A stretch of DNA of 64,000 bases from an uncultured Collinsella sp. GTDB taxonomy: Bacteria; Actinomycetota; Coriobacteriia; Coriobacteriales; Coriobacteriaceae. The notes beneath the pieces were generated by a model that was given only the letters and a program-made list of their open reading frames with translations, did no database searches and was not told the DNA's origin. Below are positions 8,459 to 16,998 of the stretch, piece after piece (position 1 is the stretch's first letter; each line of letters starts with the position of its first letter). The stretch lies in the NCBI GenBank assembly GCA_902493535.1, contig CABUQG010000007.1, positions 1 to 64,000 on the forward strand, written 5' to 3'. A program made the translations under genes and the position numbers.

Positions 8459-8473
8459 TCCCTTTAGAAGGGA
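8459..8473 (+). promoter_or_regulatory. Hairpin sequestering the toxin ribosome binding site
   Basis: TCCCTT (8459-8464) and AAGGGA (8468-8473) form a perfect 6-bp hairpin with loop TAG. Its 3' arm is the ribosome binding site of the 27-aa peptide starting at 8480. Upstream, GCCAACTCC (8453-8461) is complementary to GGAGTTGGC at 8615-8623 in the 3' untranslated region. Such 5'-3' pairing and site sequestration are common in type I toxin mRNAs. Confidence 0.6.
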
Positions 8474-8479
8474 TTTGGT

Positions 8480-8563
8480 ATGAACGTAAGCGATGTTATT
8501 TCGTTATTGGCGTTGTTGATTGCGGCTATCGAACTCGGTCTGTTTATCGGCCGAATGAAATAG
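8480..8563 (+). CDS. Small hydrophobic peptide, putative holin-like type I toxin
   Basis: A 27-aa peptide beginning MNVSDVISLLALLIAAIELG and ending FIGRMK: a single predicted transmembrane helix with a short basic tail. Length and layout resemble the putative holin-like (Hol-Tox) and Fst/TxpA-type membrane toxins. AGAAGGGA sits at good distance from ATG 8480. The ribosome binding site lies in a hairpin, the 5' and 3' untranslated regions share a 9-bp complementarity, and a convergent promoter is present downstream on the other strand. Together these support a type I toxin-antitoxin locus. Toxicity is inferred; a small regulatory membrane peptide is the alternative. Confidence 0.65.
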   Translation: MNVSDVISLLALLIAAIELGLFIGRMK

Positions 8564-8651
8564 CCGCCCCCGCGTAAGCGAAGACGGCCACTTCTCACGA
8601 TGAAAACGTGTATCGGAGTTGGCAAGACCCGCGGCAACGGGTGCCATCCGT
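8564..8651 (-). ncRNA. Candidate antitoxin antisense RNA
   Basis: An RNA started near 8651 on the minus strand would be complementary to the 3' untranslated region of the toxin mRNA, including GGAGTTGGC (8615-8623) and the ACCCG-CGGCAA-CGGGT hairpin (8627-8642). Going further, the stem GCCGTC/GGGCGGC (about 8562-8588) followed by TATTTC could end it. Extent is inferred from these signals only. Confidence 0.4.
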
Positions 8652-8657
8652 GTTCCT

Positions 8658-8686
8658 ATCTTATCTGCAAGCGTTCTGTCGCGCAA
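8658..8686 (-). promoter_or_regulatory. Antisense promoter for the toxin locus
   Basis: On the minus strand TTGCGC (8681-8686) and TAAGAT (8658-8663) are separated by exactly 17 bp, a good sigma-70 type promoter pointing at the 3' end of the toxin gene. Transcription would begin near 8651. Confidence 0.5.
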
Positions 8687-8799
8687 GCGTTGAGGCAAAC
8701 GATTGAAGGACGCAGACAGGATGTATTTGTGTCCGCACGGGACCGTAGACTTCTCAATAAGGTTACACACCGGTTTATCCGGCCGTTAGAGGAGCTGCT

Positions 8800-9126
8800 A
8801 TGTACGAGCCTTCACGTGTTCTTCTGTCATTTCACATTGCAGGATTTCAGTATGCCGATGGCGCCTTGGTCCTGGGCGATCTTAAAGCGGGCGATAAGCT
8901 GACGCTGTGTGCCGAGCGCGATAATCCCCATGACCCCGAGGCAGTTGCGATCTACTATGGCAAGACCAAACTTGGCTACGTTCCGGGAAACGAGGTCGGC
9001 CCGCTGTCCTTGATGATGTATTACGGCCACGAGGACGTATTTGAGGCCCGCGTGCAACAGGTTGCCCCCGAGCGCAGCCCGTGGCACCAGGTGCGCGTTG
9101 GCCTCTATGTGGTGGATGCCCGCTAG
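8800..9126 (+). CDS. HIRAN domain protein
   Basis: A 108-aa protein made almost entirely of one HIRAN domain: SFHIAGFQYADG at the start, then GDKLTLCAERDNPHDPEAVAIYYGKTKLGYVP split by the usual spacing. HIRAN domains recognise damaged or stalled DNA ends (for example in HLTF) and also occur alone in bacteria. No catalytic domain is attached. GAGGAG lies upstream of ATG 8800. The following genes (small charged protein, metallophosphoesterase, DUF2130 protein) lie on the same strand, but clear operon evidence exists only for the next small gene, 18 bases away. Confidence 0.85.
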   Translation: MYEPSRVLLSFHIAGFQYADGALVLGDLKAGDKLTLCAERDNPHDPEAVAIYYGKTKLGYVPGNEVGPLSLMMYYGHEDVFEARVQQVAPERSPWHQVRVGLYVVDAR

Positions 9127-9144
9127 TCGGCAATGGAGGCGGCC

Positions 9145-9324
9145 ATGTTTGATGACGACGACCAGTTCGATCTGACAGACGATTCGTTTGAGTGGGATCT
9201 GCTACTCGACGACGATGAGTTGGAGCAGGATCGTAAGAAACGGCAGGACAAGAAAACTCAGAGTGACGCTTCGAAAAAGCAAGACAAACGCCGCCGCGGA
9301 CTGTTCGGCGGGCTCTTTGGATAA
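9145..9324 (+). CDS. Small charged hypothetical protein
   Basis: A 59-aa protein with a strongly acidic N-terminal half (FDDDDQFDLTDDSF, DDDELEQD) and a basic, glycine-ending C-terminus (KKQDKRRRGLFGGLFG). I do not recognise a family. GGAGG at 9136-9140 favours ATG 9145 over 9133. It follows the HIRAN gene closely and is probably cotranscribed. The split-charge layout suggests a disordered partner or nucleic-acid-mimic protein, but that is speculation. Confidence 0.6.
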   Translation: MFDDDDQFDLTDDSFEWDLLLDDDELEQDRKKRQDKKTQSDASKKQDKRRRGLFGGLFG

Positions 9325-9390
9325 CCGCCGCATCGCTGCGTCTGTATACTTAGCACGAGTTGAACACGTTGCGAAATGAGGACACAGACG

Positions 9391-9936
9391 ATGATGTGGT
9401 TTACCGCCGACTTGCACCTGGGCGATACGAATATCTTGCACGACATGGACCGGCCGTTTGGCTCGGTCGAGGAGATGAACCGCAAGGTCATCGATGCCAT
9501 CAATGAGTGCGTGGCTGCGGACGACCGCCTCTATATTCTGGGTGACTTTACCTATCGTTTGCCCCTGGCGGAGGCGGTGCGCCTGCGCGAGCGTATCGAA
9601 TGCCAGAACGTGACGCTCATCCGCGGTAACCATGACGGCGACTGGGAAGATTCCGACGTACCGCAGATTTGGGAAGACGTGCGCGATTACCTGGAGATTG
9701 CTCCCGGCTATGCCAAGGGCCATCGTCTGGTTATGAGCCACTACCCCATGCTCAGCTGGAACGGCAAGGCACGTGGCGCCATTATGCTGCATGGGCATAT
9801 CCACAGCAGGGGTGACCGCGCCAACGCACGCAACCGCGATCGCGAGCGCCCTATCTTTCGCTACGATGTCGGTCTCGATGCCAACGAGTACAAGCCCGTA
9901 AGCCGCGATCAGATTCTTAGCTTCTTTGGGTTATAG
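9391..9936 (+). CDS. Metallophosphoesterase
   Basis: A 181-aa calcineurin-like phosphoesterase with all metal motifs in order: TADLHLGD, GDFTY, RGNHDGD, SHYP and HGHIHSRG. The small size and motif set match the bacterial YfcE/Lpp1-like phosphohydrolases that act on nucleotides or phosphoproteins; the substrate is not predictable here. ATG 9391 is preferred because AGGA lies eight bases upstream; ATG 9376 lacks a site. The stop codon is followed at once by a 22-bp-stem hairpin. Confidence 0.88.
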   Translation: MMWFTADLHLGDTNILHDMDRPFGSVEEMNRKVIDAINECVAADDRLYILGDFTYRLPLAEAVRLRERIECQNVTLIRGNHDGDWEDSDVPQIWEDVRDYLEIAPGYAKGHRLVMSHYPMLSWNGKARGAIMLHGHIHSRGDRANARNRDRERPIFRYDVGLDANEYKPVSRDQILSFFGL

Positions 9937-9989
9937 GGCGCCAGAGCCACCACAAAGGGGACAGGCACCTTTGTGGTGGTTCTGGCGCC
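9937..9989. repeat. Long perfect-stem hairpin after the metallophosphoesterase gene
   Basis: Arms 9937-9958 and 9968-9989 pair over 22 positions with only one G-U wobble, loop GGACAGGCA. The 3' arm ends in GGCGCC, which can instead pair with a downstream GGCGCC that precedes six Ts (9984-10018). The core AAAGGGGACAGG resembles a hairpin at 24058-24088. Confidence 0.85.
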
Positions 9990-10018
9990 GTTGCCATTAT
10001 GGCGGCGGCGCCTTTTTT
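9984..10018 (+). terminator. Terminator before the DUF2130 gene
   Basis: GGCGCCG (9984-9990) pairs with CGGCGCC (10006-10012), extended by an inner partial stem, and is followed by TTTTTT. It shares its 5' arm with the 9937-9989 hairpin, so the two structures are mutually exclusive. Confidence 0.75.
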
Positions 10019-10076
10019 GTCCGCGCGGCGCGGTAGAGTGTAGCCGGTTGATATTTGCGTCCATCGAGGAGCTGCT

Positions 10077-11834
10077 ATGAACGAGATCAAGTGCCCGCAT
10101 TGCGGCGAAGTTTTTAAGGTCGATGCATCCGGCTATGCGGATATCGTCAAGCAGGTGCGCGATGCGGAGTTCTCGCGCGACCTGAATGACCGCGTAGCGG
10201 CTGCTCGACGCGAGGGCGAGCAGGCGCTGGAGCTTGAGCGTTCGCGTTCGGCGTCTGCCCTGCAGGAGGCAGAGGCTCAGCGCAACGCTCAACTTGTCGA
10301 GCAGAAGAACGCTGCGGCTCAGCAACTGGCACAAGAGGTTGCCAAGCGCGATGCCGAGCTTGCCGAGCTGCGCGCCAAGCTCGAGGGTGCTGCCGCAGAG
10401 CGCGAGAGTGCAAGCCGGCGTGCGGCGGTTGAGGCTCGTGCCGATGTCCAAAAGGAGAATGTGGAGCTCCAGCGCGAGATCGACAATTTGCGTGCGCAGC
10501 TGGGACGCAAAGATGACGAAGCAAAGCTTGCCGAAGCCGCGGTACGCAATGCGACTCAAAATGACCTCGCCGCGCGCGATGCTCAGATTGCGGAGTTGCA
10601 GGCAAAGCTTGCCGCCGCAGATAAGGCTCAAGAAATGGCACTCGCAACTGCTGCGGCCGAGGCGCAGCGTAAGCTCGAGGCTGCGCAAAACGAAGCGAAT
10701 CGTAAGCTTTCCGATTACCAGACAGAAGTGCGTGAGAAGTTCTCGAATGCTAAGACTCAGTCCGAGCGCGAGGCCGAGGGCCTTCGTGCACAGCTTCGTG
10801 AGCAAGAACTTTCTGCAAAAATGGAGCTGTCGAAGGCGGTCGCCGCGGCGGAGCGAGAGCGCGATGAGGCGCGTGCCAAACTGACGAGCGAGCTGGCGGT
10901 GCGCGATTCTCGCGAGGAACAGGTCAAAGCGGCACACGAGCTCGAGCTTGCGCAGGCCAAGCGTGCGAGCGATGACCTGATTCGCTATAAGGATGAAGAG
11001 ATCGAGCGCCTTAAGGACATGAAGGTCCGCCTGTCCACCAAGATGGTGGGCGAGTCGCTCGAGCAGCACTGCGAGACCGAGTTTAACCGTCTGCGCATGA
11101 CGGCGTTTCCTAACGCGTACTTCGAGAAGGATAACGATGCGTCCGAGGGCACCAAGGGCGACTTTATCTTCCGCGAGTGCGACGCAAGCGGTAACGAGGT
11201 CATTTCGATTATGTTCGAGATGAAAAACGAGAACGATGAGACCGCGACCAAGCACAAGAACGAGGACTTCTTTAAGAAACTCGACCACGATCGCCGCCAA
11301 AAGGGCTGCGAGTACGCGGTGCTCTGCACGTTGCTCGAACCCGAGAGCGAGCTTTACAACGCCGGCATCGTGGACGTGAGCTATCGCTACGAGAAGATGT
11401 ACGTGATTCGCCCACAGTTCTTTATTCCCATGATCACGCTTCTTCGCAACGCCGCCATGGGTTCGCTGCGCTATAAGCAGGAGCTGGCGGAGTACAAGCA
11501 GCAGAACATCGACGTCACGAACTTCGAGGCCAAGATGGAGAAGTTCAAGAACGACTTCGGCCGCAACTATGAGCTTGCGAGCCGTAAGTTCCAGACGGCG
11601 ATCGAGGAGATTGACAAGACGATTAGCCATCTGCAGAAAACCAAGGAGGCATTGCTGTCCTCCGAGAACAATTTACGTCTAGCCAACAAGAAGGCCGACG
11701 ATCTTACCATTCGCAAGCTCACCTGGGGCAACAAGACCATGAAGGCGGCGTTTGACGAGGCGCGCGGGGCTGCGACAGGGGCAAACGATGAGCCCGCCGA
11801 GGCGGATTCGTATGAGGTCGAGGATGCCGAGTAG
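10077..11834 (+). CDS. DUF2130 domain protein with long coiled coil
   Basis: A 585-aa protein. The N-terminus has a CPHC pair (Cys6, Cys9) like half a zinc ribbon. Residues about 25-325 are a heptad-rich coiled coil dominated by Ala, Glu, Arg and Lys. The conserved DUF2130 part (about 325-500) contains GDFIF, then [11 protein letters not shown], a spacing reminiscent of the PD-(D/E)XK nuclease core, then a second coiled segment and an acidic tail. Function is unproven in the family; DNA-end or nuclease-related roles are inferred. GAGGAG precedes ATG 10077. Single gene between terminators, convergent with the DUF3516 helicase. Confidence 0.85.
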   Translation: MNEIKCPHCGEVFKVDASGYADIVKQVRDAEFSRDLNDRVAAARREGEQALELERSRSASALQEAEAQRNAQLVEQKNAAAQQLAQEVAKRDAELAELRAKLEGAAAERESASRRAAVEARADVQKENVELQREIDNLRAQLGRKDDEAKLAEAAVRNATQNDLAARDAQIAELQAKLAAADKAQEMALATAAAEAQRKLEAAQNEANRKLSDYQTEVREKFSNAKTQSEREAEGLRAQLREQELSAKMELSKAVAAAERERDEARAKLTSELAVRDSREEQVKAAHELELAQAKRASDDLIRYKDEEIERLKDMKVRLSTKMVGESLEQHCETEFNRLRMTAFPNAYFEKDNDASEGTKGDFIFRECDASGNEVISIMFEMKNENDETATKHKNEDFFKKLDHDRRQKGCEYAVLCTLLEPESELYNAGIVDVSYRYEKMYVIRPQFFIPMITLLRNAAMGSLRYKQELAEYKQQNIDVTNFEAKMEKFKNDFGRNYELASRKFQTAIEEIDKTISHLQKTKEALLSSENNLRLANKKADDLTIRKLTWGNKTMKAAFDEARGAATGANDEPAEADSYEVEDAE

Positions 11835-11853
11835 AGGATAGCGTATAGTGCAA

Positions 11854-11891
11854 AAGCGGGGCCGCTGGCGATATTGCCAACGGCCCCGCTT
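11854..11891. terminator. Bidirectional terminator between convergent genes
   Basis: AGCGGGGCCG and CGGCCCCGCT form a perfect 10-bp stem, with an inner GCTGGC/GCCAAC stem. A-rich and T-containing flanks allow it to serve both the DUF2130 gene and the opposing helicase gene. Confidence 0.8.
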
Positions 11892-11908
11892 CGTTCCAGT
11901 ATGTACGG

Positions 11909-14590
11909 CTAGTCCTCGAGCAGGTCCTCGATAAAGCCGACGCGGTAGTTTTTGAAGATGACCTCGCCGCCGTCTTGCGTGGCATCCAGGTCGACATCGC
12001 CCATGATGCCAAAGTCGTGGTCGCCATCCTCGTCGGCAAAAATCTGGTGCACGTGCCACACGTGATCGGTCTTCTCGTCGCTCCCGTCGATGGTAAACAT
12101 CGCGGCGCTGCGGGCATCTCCGTCGGTGAGGATTTCCTCGTGCTGCTCATGGTAGGCATCGAGCGCCTTTTGCCAGCGGACCTCGCTCATGCCCCAGTCC
12201 TCGTCGAGTTCGCCCAGGTCGCGAACGTGCTCGCGGGCGGCAAGGGTCACGCGGCGGAAGAGTGCGTTGCGCACCAGCAGCGTGCAGCCGCGACGGTCCG
12301 CAACGACCTCGTCGATGCCCTGCGGCGGCGCGGCGTCGAGGGCCGCCGGGTTGCCGGCGTTCTCCCACTCGTCCACCAGGCTCGAGTCGACCGAGCGCAC
12401 CACAAAGCCGAGCCACGAAATGATGTCGCGCAAGCGCTCATCGCGCTTCTCAATGGGCACGGTGCGATCGAGGGAGCGGTAGGCCTCGGCTAGGTAGCGC
12501 AGCAGAATGCCCTCGGAGCGGGCGATGCCGAGCTTTTGGATATAGCCCTTAAAGTCGCTCGCGCTCTCCAACATGTCGCGCAGGACGCTCTTGGGCGAGA
12601 GCTGGTAGTCGTTGGCCCAAGGTACTTCCTGGCAGTACTTGTCGAAGGCGGCATCGAGCAAATCCTCGAGCGGCTTTTCGTAGGTGACATCCTGGATGCG
12701 CTCCAAGCGTTCCTCATATTCGACGCCGTCGGCTTTCATCTCGGCCATAGCGCGGTCGCGCGCGGCGCGCTCCTGCGCGCGCAGCACCTGCTTGGGATCC
12801 TCGAGCGTAGCCTCGACCATTGAGATCAGATCCATGGTATAGGTCTCACTCTCGGGGTCGAGCAGCTCCAGCGCGGCAAGAAAAAACGGCGAGAGCGGCT
12901 GGTCGAGCGCAAAATCCTCGGGCAGGTCGACCGTTAGCGCATAGTCGATGTCCGGCGCGGCGTCAGCTGGAGCGTCGGGTGCGGGCGGCACCTCGGTGCG
13001 CACGACGACGCCGGAGTCGATGAGCGTGGCGAAGATCTCGTCGGCACGAACCTCGAGCTTTGCCTTTTCCTCAGGGGTCTGCAGGCTTGTTTCGATGAGG
13101 TCGTGCACGCGGGCGCGGGCGTCGCCGCCCTGCTCGACCACGCTAATCACCATGGAGTGTGTGATGCGCAGGCGCGGCTTGAGCGTTTCGGGCTGCGTCT
13201 CGATCAGGCGCTCAAAGGTCTGCTTGTTCCAGGTGACAAAGCCCTCGGGGGCCTTCTTCTTTTTAATCTTGCGGAGCTTTTTGGGGTCGTCGCCCGCCTT
13301 GGCCATGAGCTTGGCGTTCTCGATCTCGTGCTCCGGGGCCTCGGCGATGACCATGCCCTCGGTATCGAAGCCCGAACGGCCGGCGCGGCCGGCTATCTGA
13401 TGGAACTCGCGGGCGCGCAGGCGACGCATCTTGTAGCCGTCGAACTTGGTGAGCGCAGTGAGAACCACGGTGTGGATGGGCACGTTGATACCGACGCCGA
13501 GTGTGTCGGTGCCGCAAATGACGGGCAGTAGGCCCTGCTGCGCCAGGCGTTCGACCAGTAGGCGATAGCGCGGTAGCATACCGGCGTGGTGCACGCCGAC
13601 GCCGCAGCCAAGCAAACGCTTGAGGATCTTGCCGAAGGCCGTCGAGAAGCTCGTGCCCTTGGCCGCCTCCTTGATGGCCTCGCGCTGCTCCTTGCTGGCA
13701 ATGCCAAAGTTGGCGAGCGACTGTGCCGTCGCAAGGGCGGCATCCTGGCTAAAGTGCACGATATAGAGCGGGGCCTCTCCGCCGCGCATCGCGAGCTCGA
13801 CGGTGCCCTCGAGGGAGGTCGTCACGTAGTCGTAGCTCAGCGGCACGGGGCGTGGGGCATCGACGACCAGGTCGCAGGTAGCGCCGGTGTGTTCCTCGAG
13901 TGAGGCGGCGATGGCAGTGACATCGCCGAGCGTGGCGCTCATGAGCATGAATTGCGTGTGAGGCAGGGTGAGCAGTGGCACCTGCCAGGCCCAGCCGCGG
14001 TCGGGGTCGGCAAAATAGTGGAACTCGTCCATGGCGACGCAGCCCACGTCGGCGCCCTCGCCCTCGCGCAGTGCATCGTTGGCAAGGATTTCTGCCGTGC
14101 AGCAGATGACGGGCGCCTTGGTGTTGATATGCGTATCGCCGGTGATCATGCCGACGTTATCGCGGCCGAGTACCTGTACCAGGTCGAAGAACTTTTCGCT
14201 GACCAGGGCCTTGATGGGGGCCGTGTAATAGCAGCGCTTGCCCTGCGCCATGCCCATAAAGAGCATGCCCAGCGCGACGAGCGATTTACCCGATCCAGTC
14301 GGTGTGCCTAAGATGACGTGATCGCCGGCAGCCAGGTCCATGAGGGCCTCTTCTTGGTGATCCCAAAGTTCAATGCCGCGGTCGCTCGTCCATTCAAAGA
14401 AGCGTTCGAAGGCCTGATCGGGCGTGAGCCATGGTTCGGGCTCGCTACCATCCTCGGGCTCCCACCAGGTGGGGGAGAGCGCGCCGAGCGAGCCGAATTC
14501 GGCTTCGGTTCCCGTGCCGCCCGAGAACGAGCTGGCGGCGCCGGCGCCAGAAACGGTGCTGGCGGAAGTATCTGTCGTGGTCTGTGCCAT
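11909..14590 (-). CDS. DEAD/DEAH-box helicase with DUF3516 C-terminus
   Basis: An 893-aa superfamily 2 helicase of the Ski2-like type common in Actinobacteria. Motif I is GTPTGSGKS (95-103), motif II DEFH (188-191), motif III LMSATLGD, motif VI QIAGRAGRSGFD. The long C-terminal half matches the uncharacterised DUF3516 region. RNA unwinding or ribosome-associated RNA processing is the usual guess. The first 30 residues are Ser/Thr/Gly-rich and probably disordered. I place the start at ATG 14590, since the upstream open frame runs into repeat copy C. The ribosome binding site is weak. Confidence 0.9.
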   Translation of the reverse strand: MAQTTTDTSASTVSGAGAASSFSGGTGTEAEFGSLGALSPTWWEPEDGSEPEPWLTPDQAFERFFEWTSDRGIELWDHQEEALMDLAAGDHVILGTPTGSGKSLVALGMLFMGMAQGKRCYYTAPIKALVSEKFFDLVQVLGRDNVGMITGDTHINTKAPVICCTAEILANDALREGEGADVGCVAMDEFHYFADPDRGWAWQVPLLTLPHTQFMLMSATLGDVTAIAASLEEHTGATCDLVVDAPRPVPLSYDYVTTSLEGTVELAMRGGEAPLYIVHFSQDAALATAQSLANFGIASKEQREAIKEAAKGTSFSTAFGKILKRLLGCGVGVHHAGMLPRYRLLVERLAQQGLLPVICGTDTLGVGINVPIHTVVLTALTKFDGYKMRRLRAREFHQIAGRAGRSGFDTEGMVIAEAPEHEIENAKLMAKAGDDPKKLRKIKKKKAPEGFVTWNKQTFERLIETQPETLKPRLRITHSMVISVVEQGGDARARVHDLIETSLQTPEEKAKLEVRADEIFATLIDSGVVVRTEVPPAPDAPADAAPDIDYALTVDLPEDFALDQPLSPFFLAALELLDPESETYTMDLISMVEATLEDPKQVLRAQERAARDRAMAEMKADGVEYEERLERIQDVTYEKPLEDLLDAAFDKYCQEVPWANDYQLSPKSVLRDMLESASDFKGYIQKLGIARSEGILLRYLAEAYRSLDRTVPIEKRDERLRDIISWLGFVVRSVDSSLVDEWENAGNPAALDAAPPQGIDEVVADRRGCTLLVRNALFRRVTLAAREHVRDLGELDEDWGMSEVRWQKALDAYHEQHEEILTDGDARSAAMFTIDGSDEKTDHVWHVHQIFADEDGDHDFGIMGDVDLDATQDGGEVIFKNYRVGFIEDLLED

Positions 14591-14714
14591 GTGGTTGCTT
14601 TCTCTCGCCGTTTGTCCGCCAACTATTATGGCGTAGCAGCGGCGCGGGGTGCCAGCGCGCGAGAAAATGCAGGAAATGGGCGTTCTGCCCAGCCGTTTGG
14701 TGCAGTTGCCAGCT

Positions 14715-14833
14715 AAGTGAGTAGACTTTTTGCAATATCGCGAGCACATGGCTTTTGCGCAAGAGCTCTACCTGCGGTTTTAGTTTTCGTTATGCGGGTT
14801 GTGCTTGGCTATTGCAAAAAAGTCTACTCACTT
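14715..14833. repeat. 119-bp inverted-repeat element, copy C
   Basis: Third copy, in the 310-base gap between trmB and the helicase gene. Ends extended to 14713-14835 give 35-base terminal repeats: the outer 19 bases CTAAGTGAGTAGACTTTTT match exactly and most of the rest agrees. The interior diverges from A and B except for CTACCTGCGG and TTTT. It does not overlap a gene here. The rest of the gap (14591-14714 and 14834-14900) shows nothing recognisable. Confidence 0.85.
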
Positions 14834-14900
14834 AGGTTTGAGGGTCGTTCGCTGACGCCTATTTTCACTTGTTTGCCGACGCCGCGACCATCAGAAGCCC

Positions 14901-15740
14901 CTAGGACTCCTGCGGCAGGCGCTTCTTGCCTTTGCGGGCGCGGTTTCTAAAGTTCTCGACGGCCTCTTCCATGCCCAGAGGTACATAGGTGAGCGCATCG
15001 AGGTTTTCGGGCAGGTAGCAGGCAAGGCTTTGCTCCTGCGCGCGGCCCGCCGCGAGCTGTTCATCGCTGGGCTGCGCGCCGGGTGTGGCGCAAATGCCAT
15101 AGACGGCGGCACCCATCTCGCGCGTGCGGCATTCATATTCGGTCTCGGGGTGCTCGGGATGGTCGCGGCGGACGTCGTCGCTTACCCAAAGCGTATCGTA
15201 GCCGGCCGCGGCAAACTGTCCCAGGGCGTAATCGCGCAACGGCTTGCTATCGGTGCGCAGCGTGACGGTAGCGCCGGCTGAAAAGAGCGGGCGGTAGAGC
15301 ATCAGATGGTCGACATGGACGAGTCGTTTTTTGGCGTACTTGGCCTTGGGCTGCGGCGTGGGAAAGTTGATGGTGATGGCATCGAGCTCGCCTGCGGCAA
15401 ACAGCTGCGGCAGCGATGCGGCGCCTCGGGGCAGGACGAGTGCGTTGGATAGCTCCTGCTCGCAGATTTTCTGTGCGGCATAGGCGATGCAGATGGGCTC
15501 CTGGTCCATGCCGATAAAGAGCGTGTTTGGCTCGTGGGCCGCGCGCTCTACAAGGTACGTTCCCTTGCCGCAGCCCAGATCCAGGTGAAGGTGCTCGAAG
15601 GGCTTGCCGCCTGCGGGCGCACAGGCCTTGCGCCAATCTCCGGCATAAGCCTCGGGGTTCGTCTCAATCGCATCGGCGTAGCGCTCCAGGCGCTCCTCGA
15701 GCACAAAGTTCTTAGGCGTGCGAACGTGGACGGCTCCCAT
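14901..15740 (-). CDS. trmB: tRNA (guanine-N7-)-methyltransferase TrmB
   Basis: A 279-aa class I SAM-dependent methyltransferase that forms m7G46 in tRNA. LHLDLGCGKGTYLVERA (about 50-66) is motif I, FIGMDQE is motif II, and NFPTPQPKAKYAKKRLVH corresponds to the family NFPDPWPKxRHxKRR signature in a divergent form. The C-terminus carries a basic extension (NRARKGKKRLPQ) beyond the usual end, perhaps for tRNA binding. AAGGAG precedes ATG 15740. It follows another methyltransferase gene on the same strand after 118 bases. Confidence 0.88.
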   Translation of the reverse strand: MGAVHVRTPKNFVLEERLERYADAIETNPEAYAGDWRKACAPAGGKPFEHLHLDLGCGKGTYLVERAAHEPNTLFIGMDQEPICIAYAAQKICEQELSNALVLPRGAASLPQLFAAGELDAITINFPTPQPKAKYAKKRLVHVDHLMLYRPLFSAGATVTLRTDSKPLRDYALGQFAAAGYDTLWVSDDVRRDHPEHPETEYECRTREMGAAVYGICATPGAQPSDEQLAAGRAQEQSLACYLPENLDALTYVPLGMEEAVENFRNRARKGKKRLPQES

Positions 15741-15858
15741 GAGGCTCCTTGGTCATAAATATGGAACGCGTAGCTGCGCGTTCCGTCAATGGGTTGAAAA
15801 AGGGTGGGCATAGTTTGCCCGAAAGATGCGGTGCGGTTCGGCGGCGAGTCGCCGATAC

Positions 15859-16731
15859 CTACAGACGCTTGAGAATCACATAACGGTTGAGCTCGCCGCT
15901 GCGGCCGTCGGCATGGAAACGTTCAAGCTCGCGCACGGGGACCTCGCCGCTCTTGTAGAACGTGCGGACGCCACGCACCAGGTCGGTGATCTGCTGATCG
16001 TCAAAGTGATGACAATAGCGGTAGGCGTGGCGGTCGTTTTGCCAGCCAATGAGGTGGTCGCCGGCTTCAAACTGCGCTGAATCGTAACCCTCAAACGGCG
16101 GGGTGAGCTCGGCGCGGGCCTCGGCACGAACGGCCTTGCGCGCCATGCGCTCGTCGTTCATAAACTCCCAAAAGCTGATGGCGATGATGCCACCTGGGCG
16201 CGTCTGACGCACCAGGGCGTCGAGCACGCGTACGCGATACTCGCACGACGGCACGTGGTGCATAAAGCCAAAGCAGACCGAGATGTCGGCGAGCGGGGCG
16301 TCGAAAAGCACGTCGGGCGTCTCGGCGGGGTTGAGCTTCATGAGGGCGTCGAGCACATCGAGTTCCTGGAAGTGCAGGTTGGGAATGCGCAGCGCGTGGC
16401 CATGTGCATCGATGGCCAAGTCTTGGCACGAGTCGACGCCATAGAACTCGAAGGGGCGGCTGGCGTCTGCCGAGGGGTTTGCGCCGTCAACGCCCTTGGC
16501 GGCAAGTGCGCCGCCGGCGGCAAAGTTCTCGAATCGCATATTGCCGCAGGCAAGATCGAAGACGCGGACGGGATGCTCAATCGTGGCGACGTCGAGCTGC
16601 CCGAGTGCGATATCCATGGTGCGCACCCAGCCGGGCCAAGGGGCCTGGCGCGTATCGGAAAAGGAGGCGGAGTGCTCGCGATAGAACGTATTGTTGAGCT
16701 GGATGAGCGATGAGGCGAAATCGCGGTTCAC
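15859..16731 (-). CDS. SAM-dependent methyltransferase (class I)
   Basis: A 290-aa methyltransferase. VRVFDLACGNMRFENF near residue 55 is the SAM-binding motif I. The preceding FYREHSASFSDTRQAPWPGW resembles the entry segment of Trm9/ALKBH8-type tRNA methyltransferases, so a tRNA wobble-base or small-molecule substrate is possible; this is inference. VCFGFMHHVPSCEYRVRVL fits motif IV and its following helix. GTG 16731 is preferred, with GGAGGGAG upstream; the open frame continues to 16779 without family-like sequence. Confidence 0.8.
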   Translation of the reverse strand: MNRDFASSLIQLNNTFYREHSASFSDTRQAPWPGWVRTMDIALGQLDVATIEHPVRVFDLACGNMRFENFAAGGALAAKGVDGANPSADASRPFEFYGVDSCQDLAIDAHGHALRIPNLHFQELDVLDALMKLNPAETPDVLFDAPLADISVCFGFMHHVPSCEYRVRVLDALVRQTRPGGIIAISFWEFMNDERMARKAVRAEARAELTPPFEGYDSAQFEAGDHLIGWQNDRHAYRYCHHFDDQQITDLVRGVRTFYKSGEVPVRELERFHADGRSGELNRYVILKRL

Positions 16732-16998
16732 GGCGCGGGACTCCCTCCGTTGGCGGTGCGGAATAAACAGTACGACCATACTACCGTTAACGCCGCAACG
16801 GGGACAACCAAGCTACGGGTCATTGCTTTGTTTGGACACATTTCCGCAGCTCACATGTGCCCGCAACCGCCGGTTGTCAAAAATCTCACTAGAATAGGTG
16901 GCATGCTTTTGGCAGTGGCGGATAGATTTTTAACTGTGCAAGGCGCCTTAAGAACAAAAACGGTCCGGCGGCACGGCTGGCATCACATAGGAGGAACC

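Noticed and set aside
8600..8902. A 100-residue frame overlapping the HIRAN gene start
   Set aside because: Overlaps the proposed toxin 3' region and the HIRAN gene in another frame, with no ribosome binding site.
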